NCBI RefSeq assembly: GCF_039537665.1
Contig: NZ_BAABAY010000002.1
Location: 496,001-560,000, forward strand
DNA length: 64,000 bases
Direction of reading: 5' to 3'
Source: Gaetbulibacter_A aestuarii
GTDB lineage: Bacteria > Bacteroidota > Bacteroidia > Flavobacteriales > Flavobacteriaceae
Shown: one piece after another, positions 34,822 to 44,108 of the stretch
Layout: each line of letters starts with the position of its first letter
Position numbering within the stretch: the stretch's first letter is position 1
The notes under the pieces: generated by a model
Told to the model about the DNA's origin: nothing
Database searches by the model: none
What the model saw: only the letters and a program-made list of their open reading frames with translations
Position numbers and translations under genes: made by a program

Positions 34822-35238
34822 ATGAAAAAGCTTATCATAATTAATGGGCCTAATTTGAATCTTTTAGGAAAGCGTGAGCCGGATATTTACGGGAGTTCAA
34901 CTTTTGAAGATTTTTTTAAAGAATTGAAAAATCAATTTGATTCGGTTTCGTTGGATTATTTCCAATCTAATGTTGAGGGCGAAATCATTAATAAACTTCA
35001 TGAAACCGGATTTTCCTATGACGGTATCATTTTAAATGCTGCGGCCTATACTCATACATCTGTTGGAATAGGTGATGCTGTAAAAGCGATTGAGGCTCCT
35101 GTGGTAGAAGTTCATATTTCCAATACGTTTAGTCGTGAGGAATTTCGTCATCAATCCTATATATCAACAAATGCTAAAGGCGTAATTTTAGGATTTGGCT
35201 TACAAAGTTATGCCCTTGCTATTCAAAGTTTTTTATAA
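34822..35238 (+). CDS. aroQ: Type II 3-dehydroquinate dehydratase
   Basis: A 138-residue enzyme of the shikimate pathway, forming dodecamers. Key parts are NGPNLNLLGKREPDIYG near residues 8-24 (catalytic Arg and Tyr), NAAAYTHTSVGIGDA near 73, and VEVHISNTFSREEFRHQS near 97, with the catalytic His and Arg. The whole match and length are typical of the type II class. It stands alone. Confidence 0.95.
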   Translation: MKKLIIINGPNLNLLGKREPDIYGSSTFEDFFKELKNQFDSVSLDYFQSNVEGEIINKLHETGFSYDGIILNAAAYTHTSVGIGDAVKAIEAPVVEVHISNTFSREEFRHQSYISTNAKGVILGFGLQSYALAIQSFL

Positions 35239-35258
35239 TACCAATATCTATTATAAAT

Positions 35259-35289
35259 AAAAAAGTTCCGGTTTTCGCCGGAACTTTTT
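35259..35289. terminator. Bidirectional terminator between aroQ and lpdA
   Basis: Stem AAAAGTTCCGG / CCGGAACTTTT with a small loop, with A-rich left and T-rich right flanks. It lies between the two convergent stop codons. Confidence 0.87.
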
Positions 35290-35308
35290 CTATATATCGA
35301 TTAAATTT

Positions 35309-36685
35309 TTATAAGTGAATCACTTCATCATAAGCATCGGCAACGGCTTCCATCACGGCTTCACTCATCGTTGGATGCGGGTGAACAGTTTTTAAAACTT
35401 CATGGCCGGTTGTTTCTAATTTTCTACCCAAAACAGCTTCGGCGATCATATCGGTTACACCGGCACCAATCATATGGCAGCCTAACCACTCACCATATTT
35501 TGCATCGAAAATCACTTTAACGAAACCGTCTGCACTTCCGGCAGCTTTAGCTTTACCAGACGCAGAGAATGGGAATTTTCCAACTTTAATATCGAATCCC
35601 TTGTCTTTGGCTTGTTTTTCTGTTAAACCAACGCTGGCAACTTCTGGAGAGCAATAGGTACATCCTGGGATATTTCCATAGTCTAATGGTTGTACATGTT
35701 CGCCAGCTAATTTTTCAACACATAAAATACCTTCTGCAGAAGCAACATGCGCCAATGCAGGGCCAGGAGTAACATCACCAATGGCAAAATATCCCGGTAT
35801 ATTTGTTTGATAAAAGTCGTTTACTAAGATCTTATCTCTGTCTACAACAATACCAACATCTTCCAGACCAATATTTTCGATATTAGTTTTAATACCTACA
35901 GCACTTAAGATAATATCAGCCTCAAGTTGCTCTTCACCTTTTTTGGTTTTAACAGTAGCTTTTACGCCTTCGCCGGAAGTATCCACACTGGTTACTTCAG
36001 CAGAGGTCATGATTTTGATACCTGACTTTTTGAAGGAACGCTCTAATTGCTTGGATACGTCTTCATCTTCAACCGGAACAATATTTGGCAGATATTCTAC
36101 TATCGTAACTTCTGTACCCATAGTATTATAGAAATGAGCAAACTCAACACCTATAGCCCCGGACCCAACAACGATCATTTTCTTAGGCTGCTTTTCAAGT
36201 GTCATGGCTTCACGGTATCCAATCACTTTTTTACCATCTTGCGGTAAACTAGGTAATTCTCTGGAACGTGCTCCTGTTGCGATAATGATATTATCTGCAC
36301 TGTACTCGGTTCCATCAACGTCTATTTTTTTTCCAGGCTTTAATTTTCCAAACCCTTCAATAACGTCAATCTTATTTTTTTTCATTAAAAACTGAACGCC
36401 TTTACTCATGCCTTCTGCAACACCACGACTGCGTTTTACAACGGCGTCAAAATCATGTTCAGCATCTTTTACTTTTAAACCGTAATCTTCGGCGTGTTTT
36501 AGATATTCAAATACTTGTGCAGATTTCAAAAGGGCTTTTGTGGGAATACATCCCCAATTCAAGCATACACCGCCTAAACTTTCTTTTTCAATAATAGCAG
36601 TTTTAAAACCTAATTGTGAGGCTCTGATCGCCGTAACATAACCACCAGGACCGCTTCCAAGAACTATAATATCGTATTTACTCAT
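35309..36685 (-). CDS. lpdA: Dihydrolipoyl dehydrogenase
   Basis: A 458-residue flavoprotein, the E3 part of 2-oxoacid dehydrogenase complexes. The FAD-binding phrase IIVLGSGPGGYVTAI starts near residue 6. The redox disulfide is Cys41/Cys46 (GGVCLNWGCIPTK), the NAD-binding GxGxxG is VGSGAIGVEFAH near 174, and the active-site base is in HPHPTMSE (His437/Glu442). Full length. It is monocistronic, unlike the usual aceEF operon, so the E2/E1 genes lie elsewhere. Confidence 0.94.
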   Translation of the reverse strand: MSKYDIIVLGSGPGGYVTAIRASQLGFKTAIIEKESLGGVCLNWGCIPTKALLKSAQVFEYLKHAEDYGLKVKDAEHDFDAVVKRSRGVAEGMSKGVQFLMKKNKIDVIEGFGKLKPGKKIDVDGTEYSADNIIIATGARSRELPSLPQDGKKVIGYREAMTLEKQPKKMIVVGSGAIGVEFAHFYNTMGTEVTIVEYLPNIVPVEDEDVSKQLERSFKKSGIKIMTSAEVTSVDTSGEGVKATVKTKKGEEQLEADIILSAVGIKTNIENIGLEDVGIVVDRDKILVNDFYQTNIPGYFAIGDVTPGPALAHVASAEGILCVEKLAGEHVQPLDYGNIPGCTYCSPEVASVGLTEKQAKDKGFDIKVGKFPFSASGKAKAAGSADGFVKVIFDAKYGEWLGCHMIGAGVTDMIAEAVLGRKLETTGHEVLKTVHPHPTMSEAVMEAVADAYDEVIHL

Positions 36686-37000
36686 GAGTTATTTTTTAGA
36701 CTGCGAATTTACGAAATCGAACGCTAAAAAAGAATACAGACTAATTTTAATTTTATTCTTATTGAGCTTCAGACATTGGTTGCCTCAAAGAAATTGGTTT
36801 TACAGATTCATACTGAATTTTACATCGTCAATGATTCAGAATATATTGCTTTTTGTTTAAGAATTTGAAATAATTGATTATCAAACATTTATAAAAATGT
36901 CTATTCTGGAAATTTTTATGTAATATTTTAATATAACTTACTGATGTTCAAATATTTTGATTACATTGTAAGTCTATTAACAAACCAAAATTAATCCAAA
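36686..37000. other. 315-base divergent promoter region, no gene
   Basis: AT-rich spacer between divergent lpdA and the NTF2-like gene. I see no convincing promoter match, small gene or repeat in it. Confidence 0.5.
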
Positions 37001-37927
37001 ATGAAAAAAGTATCAATTCTATGCATGCTACTATGCACTGTAGTCATGTATTCTCAAAAGAAAAAAAACGGAACTATTTACAAAGAACATCCTGCAATCA
37101 AAGTTGTTGAGGATATGCAAAAAGCATTTGTTAAAGGAGATTCTGCCGCAGTGGCAAGTTATCTAGCTGATGATTTTAAAGGCTGGAGCGGATTTAACGA
37201 TAATCCGGATGCAAAACCAATGACCAAAGCTAATTTTGCAGGAGGAGCTATCGGTTGGAACAAATATGTTGATTACTTCAACATCTCTCGTTTTCCCGGA
37301 GCATATCCGGATGCCCTTGAATATGACGAAGCGGGTACTTGGGTGCAAACCTGGGATGTCCTTTCCGGTATGGAAAAACGCACCGGTATGGATATGACGA
37401 TGCCTATTCATCGCTTATACGTGGTGAATAAGGACAATAAAATTGCCTCCGTTATTAATTATTTTGACGAAAGTAAATTTATGGGAATGCGTGAAGCTAT
37501 GGATGTGCGTCCTAATGGAACAATCTATGATCAGCACACTAACATTAATACCGTTAGAAAAATGCTCGGCGCTCTGGTTCACGGCGATGTAGACAAAGGT
37601 TTTAGTTATTTTACAGATGACGCCCGTTTTTCAAACTTAGATATGCCCATGGGTGAAACGCATACTGTGGCAGAGGAGAAAGAAGGCTTTAAAAATATGC
37701 TCAAGGATTGGGATATTGTGAGTATGGATGTTGTAGGATATCCTGATTATTTAGAATACGATAGAGGAAATGCCAAAGTAGTACAATCCTGGTGGAACTT
37801 TAAAGCAAAACGCAAATCAGATGGGAAAACGGTAACTATTCCTATTCATTTTGTACATGATTTTAATGATGATGGCAAAATTACCCGTGAGGCAGGGTAT
37901 TACACTGCCGCAGCTATGGCAAACTAA
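37001..37927 (+). CDS. Secreted protein with two NTF2/SnoaL-like domains
   Basis: A 308-residue protein with a signal peptide (residues 1-19, ending VVMYSQ). Two domains of the NTF2/SnoaL-like fold follow, at about 28-160 and 180-305; they share phrases such as VVEDMQKAFVKGDSAAVASYL against VRKMLGALVHGDVDKGFSYF, and both have DDF/DDA then WDV/WDI. The tandem looks like an internal duplication. Such folds bind small hydrophobic ligands or act as isomerases, but no specific function is visible. A terminator follows. Confidence 0.75.
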   Translation: MKKVSILCMLLCTVVMYSQKKKNGTIYKEHPAIKVVEDMQKAFVKGDSAAVASYLADDFKGWSGFNDNPDAKPMTKANFAGGAIGWNKYVDYFNISRFPGAYPDALEYDEAGTWVQTWDVLSGMEKRTGMDMTMPIHRLYVVNKDNKIASVINYFDESKFMGMREAMDVRPNGTIYDQHTNINTVRKMLGALVHGDVDKGFSYFTDDARFSNLDMPMGETHTVAEEKEGFKNMLKDWDIVSMDVVGYPDYLEYDRGNAKVVQSWWNFKAKRKSDGKTVTIPIHFVHDFNDDGKITREAGYYTAAAMAN

Positions 37928-37946
37928 ATAGTTAAAACATCAAAAC

Positions 37947-37982
37947 AAAAAAACCTTCAAATGAACTTTGAAGGTTTTTTTT
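37947..37982 (+). terminator. Terminator after the NTF2-like gene
   Basis: Stem AAACCTTCAAA / TTTGAAGGTTT around the loop TGAAC, flanked by A-rich and T-rich runs. It may also terminate the convergent msrB operon, whose 3' end is 24 bases further. Confidence 0.83.
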
Positions 37983-38005
37983 ATAGAATTTTATAAAATT
38001 GAAAT

Positions 38006-38404
38006 TTACTCGGAAGCTTTTTTAAAATCGATACTCACTGAATTAACGCAATAACGTTCGCCGGTTTCTGCAGGGCCGTCATTAAAAACATGTCCGAGAT
38101 GCCCGCCACAGTTTGAACAAACTATTTCGGTTCTGATCATGCCATGACTTTTATCTAAAACGTAATCTACAGTACCTTTTATGGCCTTGTCGAAACTTGG
38201 CCAACCACAATGAGCATCAAACTTACTATCACTTTCAAAAAGTTTTTGTCCACAACCTTTGCACACGTAAGTGCCATCTTCAAAGTGTAAATTGAATTTT
38301 CCCGTATGAGGGCGTTCTGTACCTTTTTCTCTTAAAACACGGTATTCCTCAGGACTCAGGCTTTCACGCCATTCCGCATCTGACTTCTTTACTTTATTGC
38401 TCAT
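38006..38404 (-). CDS. msrB: Peptide-methionine (R)-S-oxide reductase, cytoplasmic
   Basis: A 132-residue MsrB that repairs methionine-R-sulfoxide in proteins. Both zinc-binding CxxC motifs are present (Cys48-Cys51 in CKGC, Cys96-Cys99 in CSNC). The catalytic cysteine is Cys119 in RYCVNS, with GGHLGHVFNDGP before it. It has no signal peptide. It is the second gene of a tandem; its start overlaps the upstream lipoprotein-type msrB by 11 bases. Confidence 0.93.
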   Translation of the reverse strand: MSNKVKKSDAEWRESLSPEEYRVLREKGTERPHTGKFNLHFEDGTYVCKGCGQKLFESDSKFDAHCGWPSFDKAIKGTVDYVLDKSHGMIRTEIVCSNCGGHLGHVFNDGPAETGERYCVNSVSIDFKKASE

Positions 38405-38897
38405 CTTTAGCCGGAATAAATTTTAAAGCAACACCATCGATACAATAGCGTTTTCCGGTGGTTTGTACCGGACCATCATTAAAAACATGTCCTAAATGCC
38501 CACCACATACCGCACAATGAACTTCATTTCGGGAGTAGCCTAATTTATTGTCTTTAGCGACCCCAATATTTCCTTTTACTGGTCTGTCGAAACTTGGCCA
38601 ACCGGTTCCGGAATCAAATTTATATTCACTTTTAAAAAGCGGTGTGCCATCAGCCACACAAACATAAGTTCCCTTTGCGTGATTATTGTACAAAGGACTG
38701 GAAAATGCAGGCTCAGTGCCTTGTTGGCGCATCACATAATATTGCATATCTGTGAGTTGTTTTTTCCACTCTGCAGGAGTTTTAGTAACTTTAAAAGTAT
38801 TAGAAGATTTTTTATTTGAAGATTCTTTTTGGGTGTTACCCTTGCAACCAAAAGCAATAGTACACAATCCAATTAATGCAATTTTTTTGAAGTTCAT
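38394..38897 (-). CDS. msrB: Lipoprotein-type peptide-methionine (R)-S-oxide reductase
   Basis: A 167-residue MsrB with a lipoprotein signal (LCTIAFGC, Cys18), so it acts on the outer side of the inner membrane or in the periplasm. GGHLGHVFNDGP and catalytic Cys152 (KRYCIDG) are intact. Only one of the two zinc CxxC motifs remains (CAVC, 128-131). The other is C80-VA-D83, with Asp in place of the fourth cysteine. It is the first gene of the tandem. Periplasmic methionine sulfoxide repair is the likely role. Confidence 0.88.
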   Translation of the reverse strand: MNFKKIALIGLCTIAFGCKGNTQKESSNKKSSNTFKVTKTPAEWKKQLTDMQYYVMRQQGTEPAFSSPLYNNHAKGTYVCVADGTPLFKSEYKFDSGTGWPSFDRPVKGNIGVAKDNKLGYSRNEVHCAVCGGHLGHVFNDGPVQTTGKRYCIDGVALKFIPAKDEQ

Positions 38898-39040
38898 AAG
38901 TTTACTTTTCGTAATAAGTCGATGGTTTTATTCAAAAATAACACGAGATAAATGAAACTTATATTAATTATTGTTAAAAAGTTGCTTTTAAAATTTTGTT
39001 CGCAATACAATTTTGTACATTTAGGAATAAAAATAATATT

Positions 39041-39856
39041 ATGAAACTCAAGCAAATCATCTTACTAAGCATAATTTCAGGTATCATCCTAGCCTGTGCC
39101 ACGAATCCTTTCACAGGAAAGAAAACCATGGCCTTTGTGCCCAATTCCCAATTATTTCCAACCGCTTTCGCGCAATACGATTCCTTTTTGAGCGACCATA
39201 AAGTAATCAAAGGGACGCGAGAAGCCGAAATGGTAAACAGAGTTGGACAAAAGTTAGCGATAGCTGCTGAAAGATGGTTGACTGCTAATGGAAATATAGG
39301 TTACCTTCAAGATTATAAATGGGAATATAATCTGGTAAGAGATTCATTAGTAAATGCCTGGTGTATGCCTGGAGGTAAGATTGTAGTGTATACAGGAATT
39401 CTTCCAATAACACAAAATGAAACTGGTCTCGCTGTTGTGCTCGGACATGAAATTGCGCATGCTTTAGCCAATCACGGGCAGCAACGAATGAGTGCGGGAA
39501 TGCTTCAACAATTAGGCGCTGTTGTTGGTAATGTAGCTTTGAATGATGAGCAATCTCGTCAAATTTTCAATCAGGCGTATGGCGTAGGCACAACCGTTGG
39601 TGGAATGTTACCATTCAGTCGGTCGCATGAAACGGAAGCCGATCATATTGGTCTCATTTTAATGGCTATTGCAGGTTATAATCCTGATGCTGCACCGGCT
39701 TTATGGGAGCGCATGAAGGCAAATAGTGGTGGACAAGCACCTCCTGAATTTTTAAGTACACACCCCTCCAATGATACACGAATTCAAAATCTAACGAAAT
39801 GGGTTCCGGAAGCTAAAGCGGAGGCTGCCAAATTTGGCGTTACTAGTTTTAAGTAA
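39041..39856 (+). CDS. M48 family metallopeptidase (lipoprotein)
   Basis: A 271-residue zinc protease. The signal ends in IILAC with lipidated Cys19. The HExxH motif is GHEIAHALANH (His136, Glu137, His140) and the third ligand lies in HETEADHIG near residue 197-199. Members of this group (BepA/LoiP-like) handle misfolded outer-membrane proteins in the periplasm. The start at 39041 is chosen because it begins the signal peptide; an earlier codon at 38996 would add an unrelated leader. A terminator follows it directly before the next gene. Confidence 0.9.
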   Translation: MKLKQIILLSIISGIILACATNPFTGKKTMAFVPNSQLFPTAFAQYDSFLSDHKVIKGTREAEMVNRVGQKLAIAAERWLTANGNIGYLQDYKWEYNLVRDSLVNAWCMPGGKIVVYTGILPITQNETGLAVVLGHEIAHALANHGQQRMSAGMLQQLGAVVGNVALNDEQSRQIFNQAYGVGTTVGGMLPFSRSHETEADHIGLILMAIAGYNPDAAPALWERMKANSGGQAPPEFLSTHPSNDTRIQNLTKWVPEAKAEAAKFGVTSFK

Positions 39857-39887
39857 TTTTTCATTCTAAAATATTTCACTACTTTAG

Positions 39888-39915
39888 AAGCGGCCAATTA
39901 AAGGTCGCTTTTTTT
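39888..39915 (+). terminator. Terminator directly before the UMF1 start codon
   Basis: Stem AAGCGGCC / GGTCGCTT (one G-U pair), loop AATTAAA, and T7 that ends one base before the ATG at 39916. It terminates the M48 transcript and lies within the leader of the next gene. Confidence 0.75.
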
Positions 39916-41238
39916 ATGAGTGTACTTGCAAAAGGAAGTAGAAAACTGCTCAATGCCTGGGCGTTTTATGATTGGGCTAATTCTGTTTATAGTTTAGTAA
40001 TCGCTTCGGCCATTTTTCCTATTTTTTACGGTAGCCTTTTTCGAATCGCTAAAATAGAAACGGTAGAGGTTTTTGGCGGTCATATAGCCAGAGCACCGCT
40101 AATAAGTTACACAACATCATTCGCTTTTGTTTTTATTGCTATCGTTACGCCTTTGATTTCCGGTGTAGCTGATTACATTGGGAATAAGCGAGTCTTCATG
40201 AAATTCTTTTGTTATCTGGGCGGAATTTCCTGCATTGGTTTATATTGGTTTTCCTTGGAGCATATTTACATCAGCTTACTGTGTTATTTTTTTGGTCTTG
40301 TTGGCTTTTGGGTGAGTTTTGCCATTAATAATTCCTATCTGCCTGATGTTGCCTATCCGGAACAGCAGGATAAAATTAGTGCTAAAGGCTTCTCTTTGGG
40401 ATACATTGGTAGTGTTATTTTATTGCTTGTTAATTTGGCCATGGTTATGAAACCTGATTTTTTTGGAATCACTACTGATGAAAGCGGACTGGCAGAGATC
40501 AAGGCAATGAAATACTCTTTTATTTCTGTGGGCATCTGGTGGATCGCATTTAGTCAATATACCTTCTATTTTCTTCCGAAGGGAAATAAAAAAGTAAGAA
40601 ATACGCATAAGTCTCACGTAATCCTTAATGGTTTTAAAGAGTTGAAACTGGTTTGGCATCAATTGGGTGAAAACACAAAATTGAAACGCTATTTGGGTGC
40701 TTTTTTCGTATACAGTATGGCGGTTCAAACGGTGATGCTTATTGCAACCTATTTTGGAGAAGAAGAAATTCATTGGGGTTCTGATACAGAGCGTACCGTT
40801 GGATTGATCGTGAGTATTTTGGTTATTCAGATCGTTGCTATTATCGGAGCGACCCTTACAGCCATGGCCTCCAAGCGATTTGGGAATATAAAAACCTTGA
40901 TTTTTATAAACATGTGTTGGGCTGTGATTTGTATTTACGCCTTTTATGTGATTACACCCATAGATTTCTATATTGCTGCTGGATTTGTGGGTATCGTAAT
41001 GGGTGGTATTCAAGCCTTATCGCGGTCTACATATTCTAAATTTTTGCCTGAAACTAAGGACACAACATCGTTTTTTAGCTTTTACGATGTTGCTGAAAAA
41101 ATAGGCATCATCATCGGAACATTCCTCTATGGTTTCGTGGCTCAAATAACGGGCAGCATGCGCAATGCTGTGTTATTTTTGTTGGTGTTTTTCCTCACCG
41201 GTATTTTTCTTTTAACTCGGGTTTCGAAACCTGCCTAA
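39916..41238 (+). CDS. UMF1-family MFS transporter (Atg22-like)
   Basis: A 440-residue inner-membrane protein with about 12 hydrophobic segments. Its N-terminus (LLNAWAFYDWANSVYSLVI) and the phrase ALSRSTYSKFLPE near residue 365 are typical of the UMF1/vacuole-effluxer Atg22-like group. The substrate may be an amino acid or other small molecule, but is unknown. It starts on the base after the terminator of the M48 gene, so the translation start region is the terminator's T-run. Confidence 0.87.
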   Translation: MSVLAKGSRKLLNAWAFYDWANSVYSLVIASAIFPIFYGSLFRIAKIETVEVFGGHIARAPLISYTTSFAFVFIAIVTPLISGVADYIGNKRVFMKFFCYLGGISCIGLYWFSLEHIYISLLCYFFGLVGFWVSFAINNSYLPDVAYPEQQDKISAKGFSLGYIGSVILLLVNLAMVMKPDFFGITTDESGLAEIKAMKYSFISVGIWWIAFSQYTFYFLPKGNKKVRNTHKSHVILNGFKELKLVWHQLGENTKLKRYLGAFFVYSMAVQTVMLIATYFGEEEIHWGSDTERTVGLIVSILVIQIVAIIGATLTAMASKRFGNIKTLIFINMCWAVICIYAFYVITPIDFYIAAGFVGIVMGGIQALSRSTYSKFLPETKDTTSFFSFYDVAEKIGIIIGTFLYGFVAQITGSMRNAVLFLLVFFLTGIFLLTRVSKPA

Positions 41239-41275
41239 TAAAAAAATCCTACCGTGAGACGATAGGATTTTTTAA
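41239..41275. terminator. Terminator between UMF1 and clpC
   Basis: Stem AAAAATCCTA / TAGGATTTTT around an 11-base loop containing a minor GT/AC pair. T-rich on the right and A-rich on the left, fitting both convergent genes. Confidence 0.78.
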
Positions 41276-41294
41276 AATCTATTTTTCAAAGACT

Positions 41295-43850
41295 TTATTC
41301 TGATTCAGTAGGCTTTTCGGCCTTTTTGATATCAATTTTAAGTTCTTCTTTTTTTGAATCGTAATCAATTATGATGTCATCACCTTCATTCAGATTTGAG
41401 GATACAATTTCTTCCGCCAAAGCATCTTCAACATACTTTTGAATAGCACGTTTTAATGGTCTGGCTCCATATTGCTTATCGAATCCTTTATCGGCAATGA
41501 AATCTTTGGCTCCATCGGTAAGGGTTAAGTTATAACCCAGGCCTTTAATGCGGTCTAGAAGTTTTCGCAATTCAATATCGATGATTTTATTAATATCTTC
41601 TTTTTCAAGTGTATTAAATACTACCACATCATCAATACGGTTCAAGAATTCGGGAGCAAACGACTTTTTAAGAGCGTTCTCAATCACGCTTCTGGCGTTC
41701 GCATCTTCCTGAGCTTTCTGAGACGCCGTACCAAAACCTATTCCGGTACCAAAATCCTTAAGTTTTCTGGCACCAATATTTGAGGTCATGATAATGATTG
41801 TATTTCTAAAATCAATTTTTCTACCTAAACTATCTGTTAAATAACCGTCATCTAAAACTTGGAGAAGCATGTTAAACACGTCAGGATGCGCTTTTTCAAT
41901 CTCATCCAGCAAGATCACAGCATAAGGCTTACGTCTTACTTTTTCTGTTAACTGACCACCTTCTTCGTAACCTACGTATCCCGGAGGCGCACCAATTAAG
42001 CGAGAGATCGCAAATTTCTCCATGTATTCACTCATATCGATACGCACTAAGGCATCATCGCTATCGAATAATTCTCGTGATAGAATTTTAGCTAACTGCG
42101 TTTTACCAACACCGGTTTGTCCTAAGAAAATGAATGATCCAATAGGTTTATTCGGATCTTTCAATCCGGCACGGTTACGTTGAATAGCTTTAACTACTTT
42201 GGAAACTGCTTCATCCTGGCCAATTACTTTTCCTTTGATTAGGTTCGGTAATTCAGCTAATTTATTGATTTCGGTTTGAGCGATACGATTTACAGGAATA
42301 CCAGTCATCATCGATACCACGTCGGCGACATTATCCTCAGTCACGATCTCACGATGTTGCTTGGTTTCTTCTTCCCACTTTTGTTGGGCAATAGACAGCT
42401 CCTTTTCAAGACGTTTTTCATCATCTCTAAGCTTTGCAGCTTCTTCATACTTTTGTTTTCGAACTACAGAATTCTTAGTCTCCTTTACGGCTTCCAGTTT
42501 TTTCTCTAATTCGAGTATTTGTTTCGGAACATCAATATTAGTGATGTGAACACGTGAACCGGCTTCGTCCAATGCATCAATAGCTTTGTCCGGAAGGAAA
42601 CGATCAGTCATATAACGTGCCGTTAGTTTTACACAAGCTTCGATAGCTTCGGGTGTAAAATCTACGTTGTGATGTTCTTCGTATTTACTTTTAATATTGT
42701 TCAGAATTTCTATTGTTTCTTCAATGGTCGTAGGTTCTACGATCACTTTTTGGAAACGACGTTCTAAAGCACCATCTTTTTCAATGTACTGTCGGTATTC
42801 ATCCAGCGTTGTAGCTCCAATACATTGAATCTCACCACGTGCTAAGGCAGGTTTGAACATGTTCGAAGCATCCAAACTTCCTGTAGCGCCACCGGCTCCA
42901 ACGATCGTATGGATCTCGTCAATAAAGAGGATGACATCGTCGTTTTTCTCCAGCTCGTTCATTACGGCTTTCATACGTTCCTCAAACTGACCACGGTATT
43001 TGGTTCCCGCTACTAAACTTGCAAGATCCAGAGTTACTACACGTTTGTTGAATAAAATACGCGATACCTTTCGCTTTACAATACGCAAAGCCAAACCTTC
43101 GGCGATAGCGGATTTACCAACGCCGGGTTCACCTATAAGAAGTGGATTGTTCTTTTTACGTCGACTCAAAACCTGAGACACACGTTGAATTTCTTTTTCT
43201 CTACCCACAACCGGGTCTAATTTACCATCTTCCGCAAGGGCGGTAAGATCGCGACCAAAGTTATCTAAAACCGGAGTTTTACTCTTTTTATTGCTTTTTC
43301 CGGATGGGGCGTTGAAGATATTTTCTTTTGAATTATCATCATCAGCCTGAGCCGCATCATCATCAGAAAATGATTCCGCTTTAGGCTCTATATAATCGCT
43401 GTCGTTTGTAATCATTGATTTAAATTGTTCTTTAACATTATCGTAATCCACCTTCAACTTATTTAAAAGTTTTGTAGTTGGGTCATTTTCATTTCTTAAA
43501 ATACACAACAATAGGTGGGCTGTATTTATTGAGGTACTTTGAAACAATTTGGCTTCAAGAAATGTTGTTTTCAAGGCACGTTCTGCCTGTCTGGTTAAAT
43601 GTAAATTCTTTTTTTGATTCGAGGCTATTGTAATATTGGGGTTTGCAGGACTTAAAATTTCTACTTTACGTCTCAGGTGGTTCAAGTCAACCTCCAGAGC
43701 ATTCAGAATGTTTATTGCCTTCCCATCGCCATCACGTAAAAGACCAAGCATTAAGTGCTCAGTACCAATAAAATCATGGCCTAAGCGCAATGCTTCTTCT
43801 TTGCTGTACGCAATAACGTCCTTTACTCTTGGTGAAAAATTATCATCCAT
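41295..43850 (-). CDS. clpC: ATP-dependent Clp protease ATP-binding subunit ClpC
   Basis: An 851-residue AAA+ unfoldase. Residues about 1-145 are the double Clp-N domain. Walker A of the first AAA domain is GEPGVGKS (240-247). A UVR/middle domain with a coiled coil follows near 450-500 (KYEEAAKLRDDEKRLEKEL). The second AAA domain has GQTGVGKT near 575. The C-terminal D2-small domain ends in an acidic tail. It forms a hexamer that feeds substrates to ClpP; clpP is not in this window. A Shine-Dalgarno-like AAAGGATAG precedes the start. Confidence 0.94.
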   Translation of the reverse strand: MDDNFSPRVKDVIAYSKEEALRLGHDFIGTEHLMLGLLRDGDGKAINILNALEVDLNHLRRKVEILSPANPNITIASNQKKNLHLTRQAERALKTTFLEAKLFQSTSINTAHLLLCILRNENDPTTKLLNKLKVDYDNVKEQFKSMITNDSDYIEPKAESFSDDDAAQADDDNSKENIFNAPSGKSNKKSKTPVLDNFGRDLTALAEDGKLDPVVGREKEIQRVSQVLSRRKKNNPLLIGEPGVGKSAIAEGLALRIVKRKVSRILFNKRVVTLDLASLVAGTKYRGQFEERMKAVMNELEKNDDVILFIDEIHTIVGAGGATGSLDASNMFKPALARGEIQCIGATTLDEYRQYIEKDGALERRFQKVIVEPTTIEETIEILNNIKSKYEEHHNVDFTPEAIEACVKLTARYMTDRFLPDKAIDALDEAGSRVHITNIDVPKQILELEKKLEAVKETKNSVVRKQKYEEAAKLRDDEKRLEKELSIAQQKWEEETKQHREIVTEDNVADVVSMMTGIPVNRIAQTEINKLAELPNLIKGKVIGQDEAVSKVVKAIQRNRAGLKDPNKPIGSFIFLGQTGVGKTQLAKILSRELFDSDDALVRIDMSEYMEKFAISRLIGAPPGYVGYEEGGQLTEKVRRKPYAVILLDEIEKAHPDVFNMLLQVLDDGYLTDSLGRKIDFRNTIIIMTSNIGARKLKDFGTGIGFGTASQKAQEDANARSVIENALKKSFAPEFLNRIDDVVVFNTLEKEDINKIIDIELRKLLDRIKGLGYNLTLTDGAKDFIADKGFDKQYGARPLKRAIQKYVEDALAEEIVSSNLNEGDDIIIDYDSKKEELKIDIKKAEKPTESE

Positions 43851-44108
43851 AATCTATCCTTTCTGCTTTAAAAGTAATAAAACATTTCACTAAAGGCAAA
43901 AACTATACCTTAAATTAGATGTATGTTGCTAATTGACGAAAAAAAGTTTATAAAATCAAAATAATTAGTGGATTACTTATTAACTGAAAACACCCCTAAA
44001 ATTGTTAATAAAAAACATGAAAAATACAGGCTGTACACCCTGCTATCCCTACCGAAATTATTATATTAGCACGTTATGAATTATGGATAAAAACTAAACT
44101 AATTTTAT

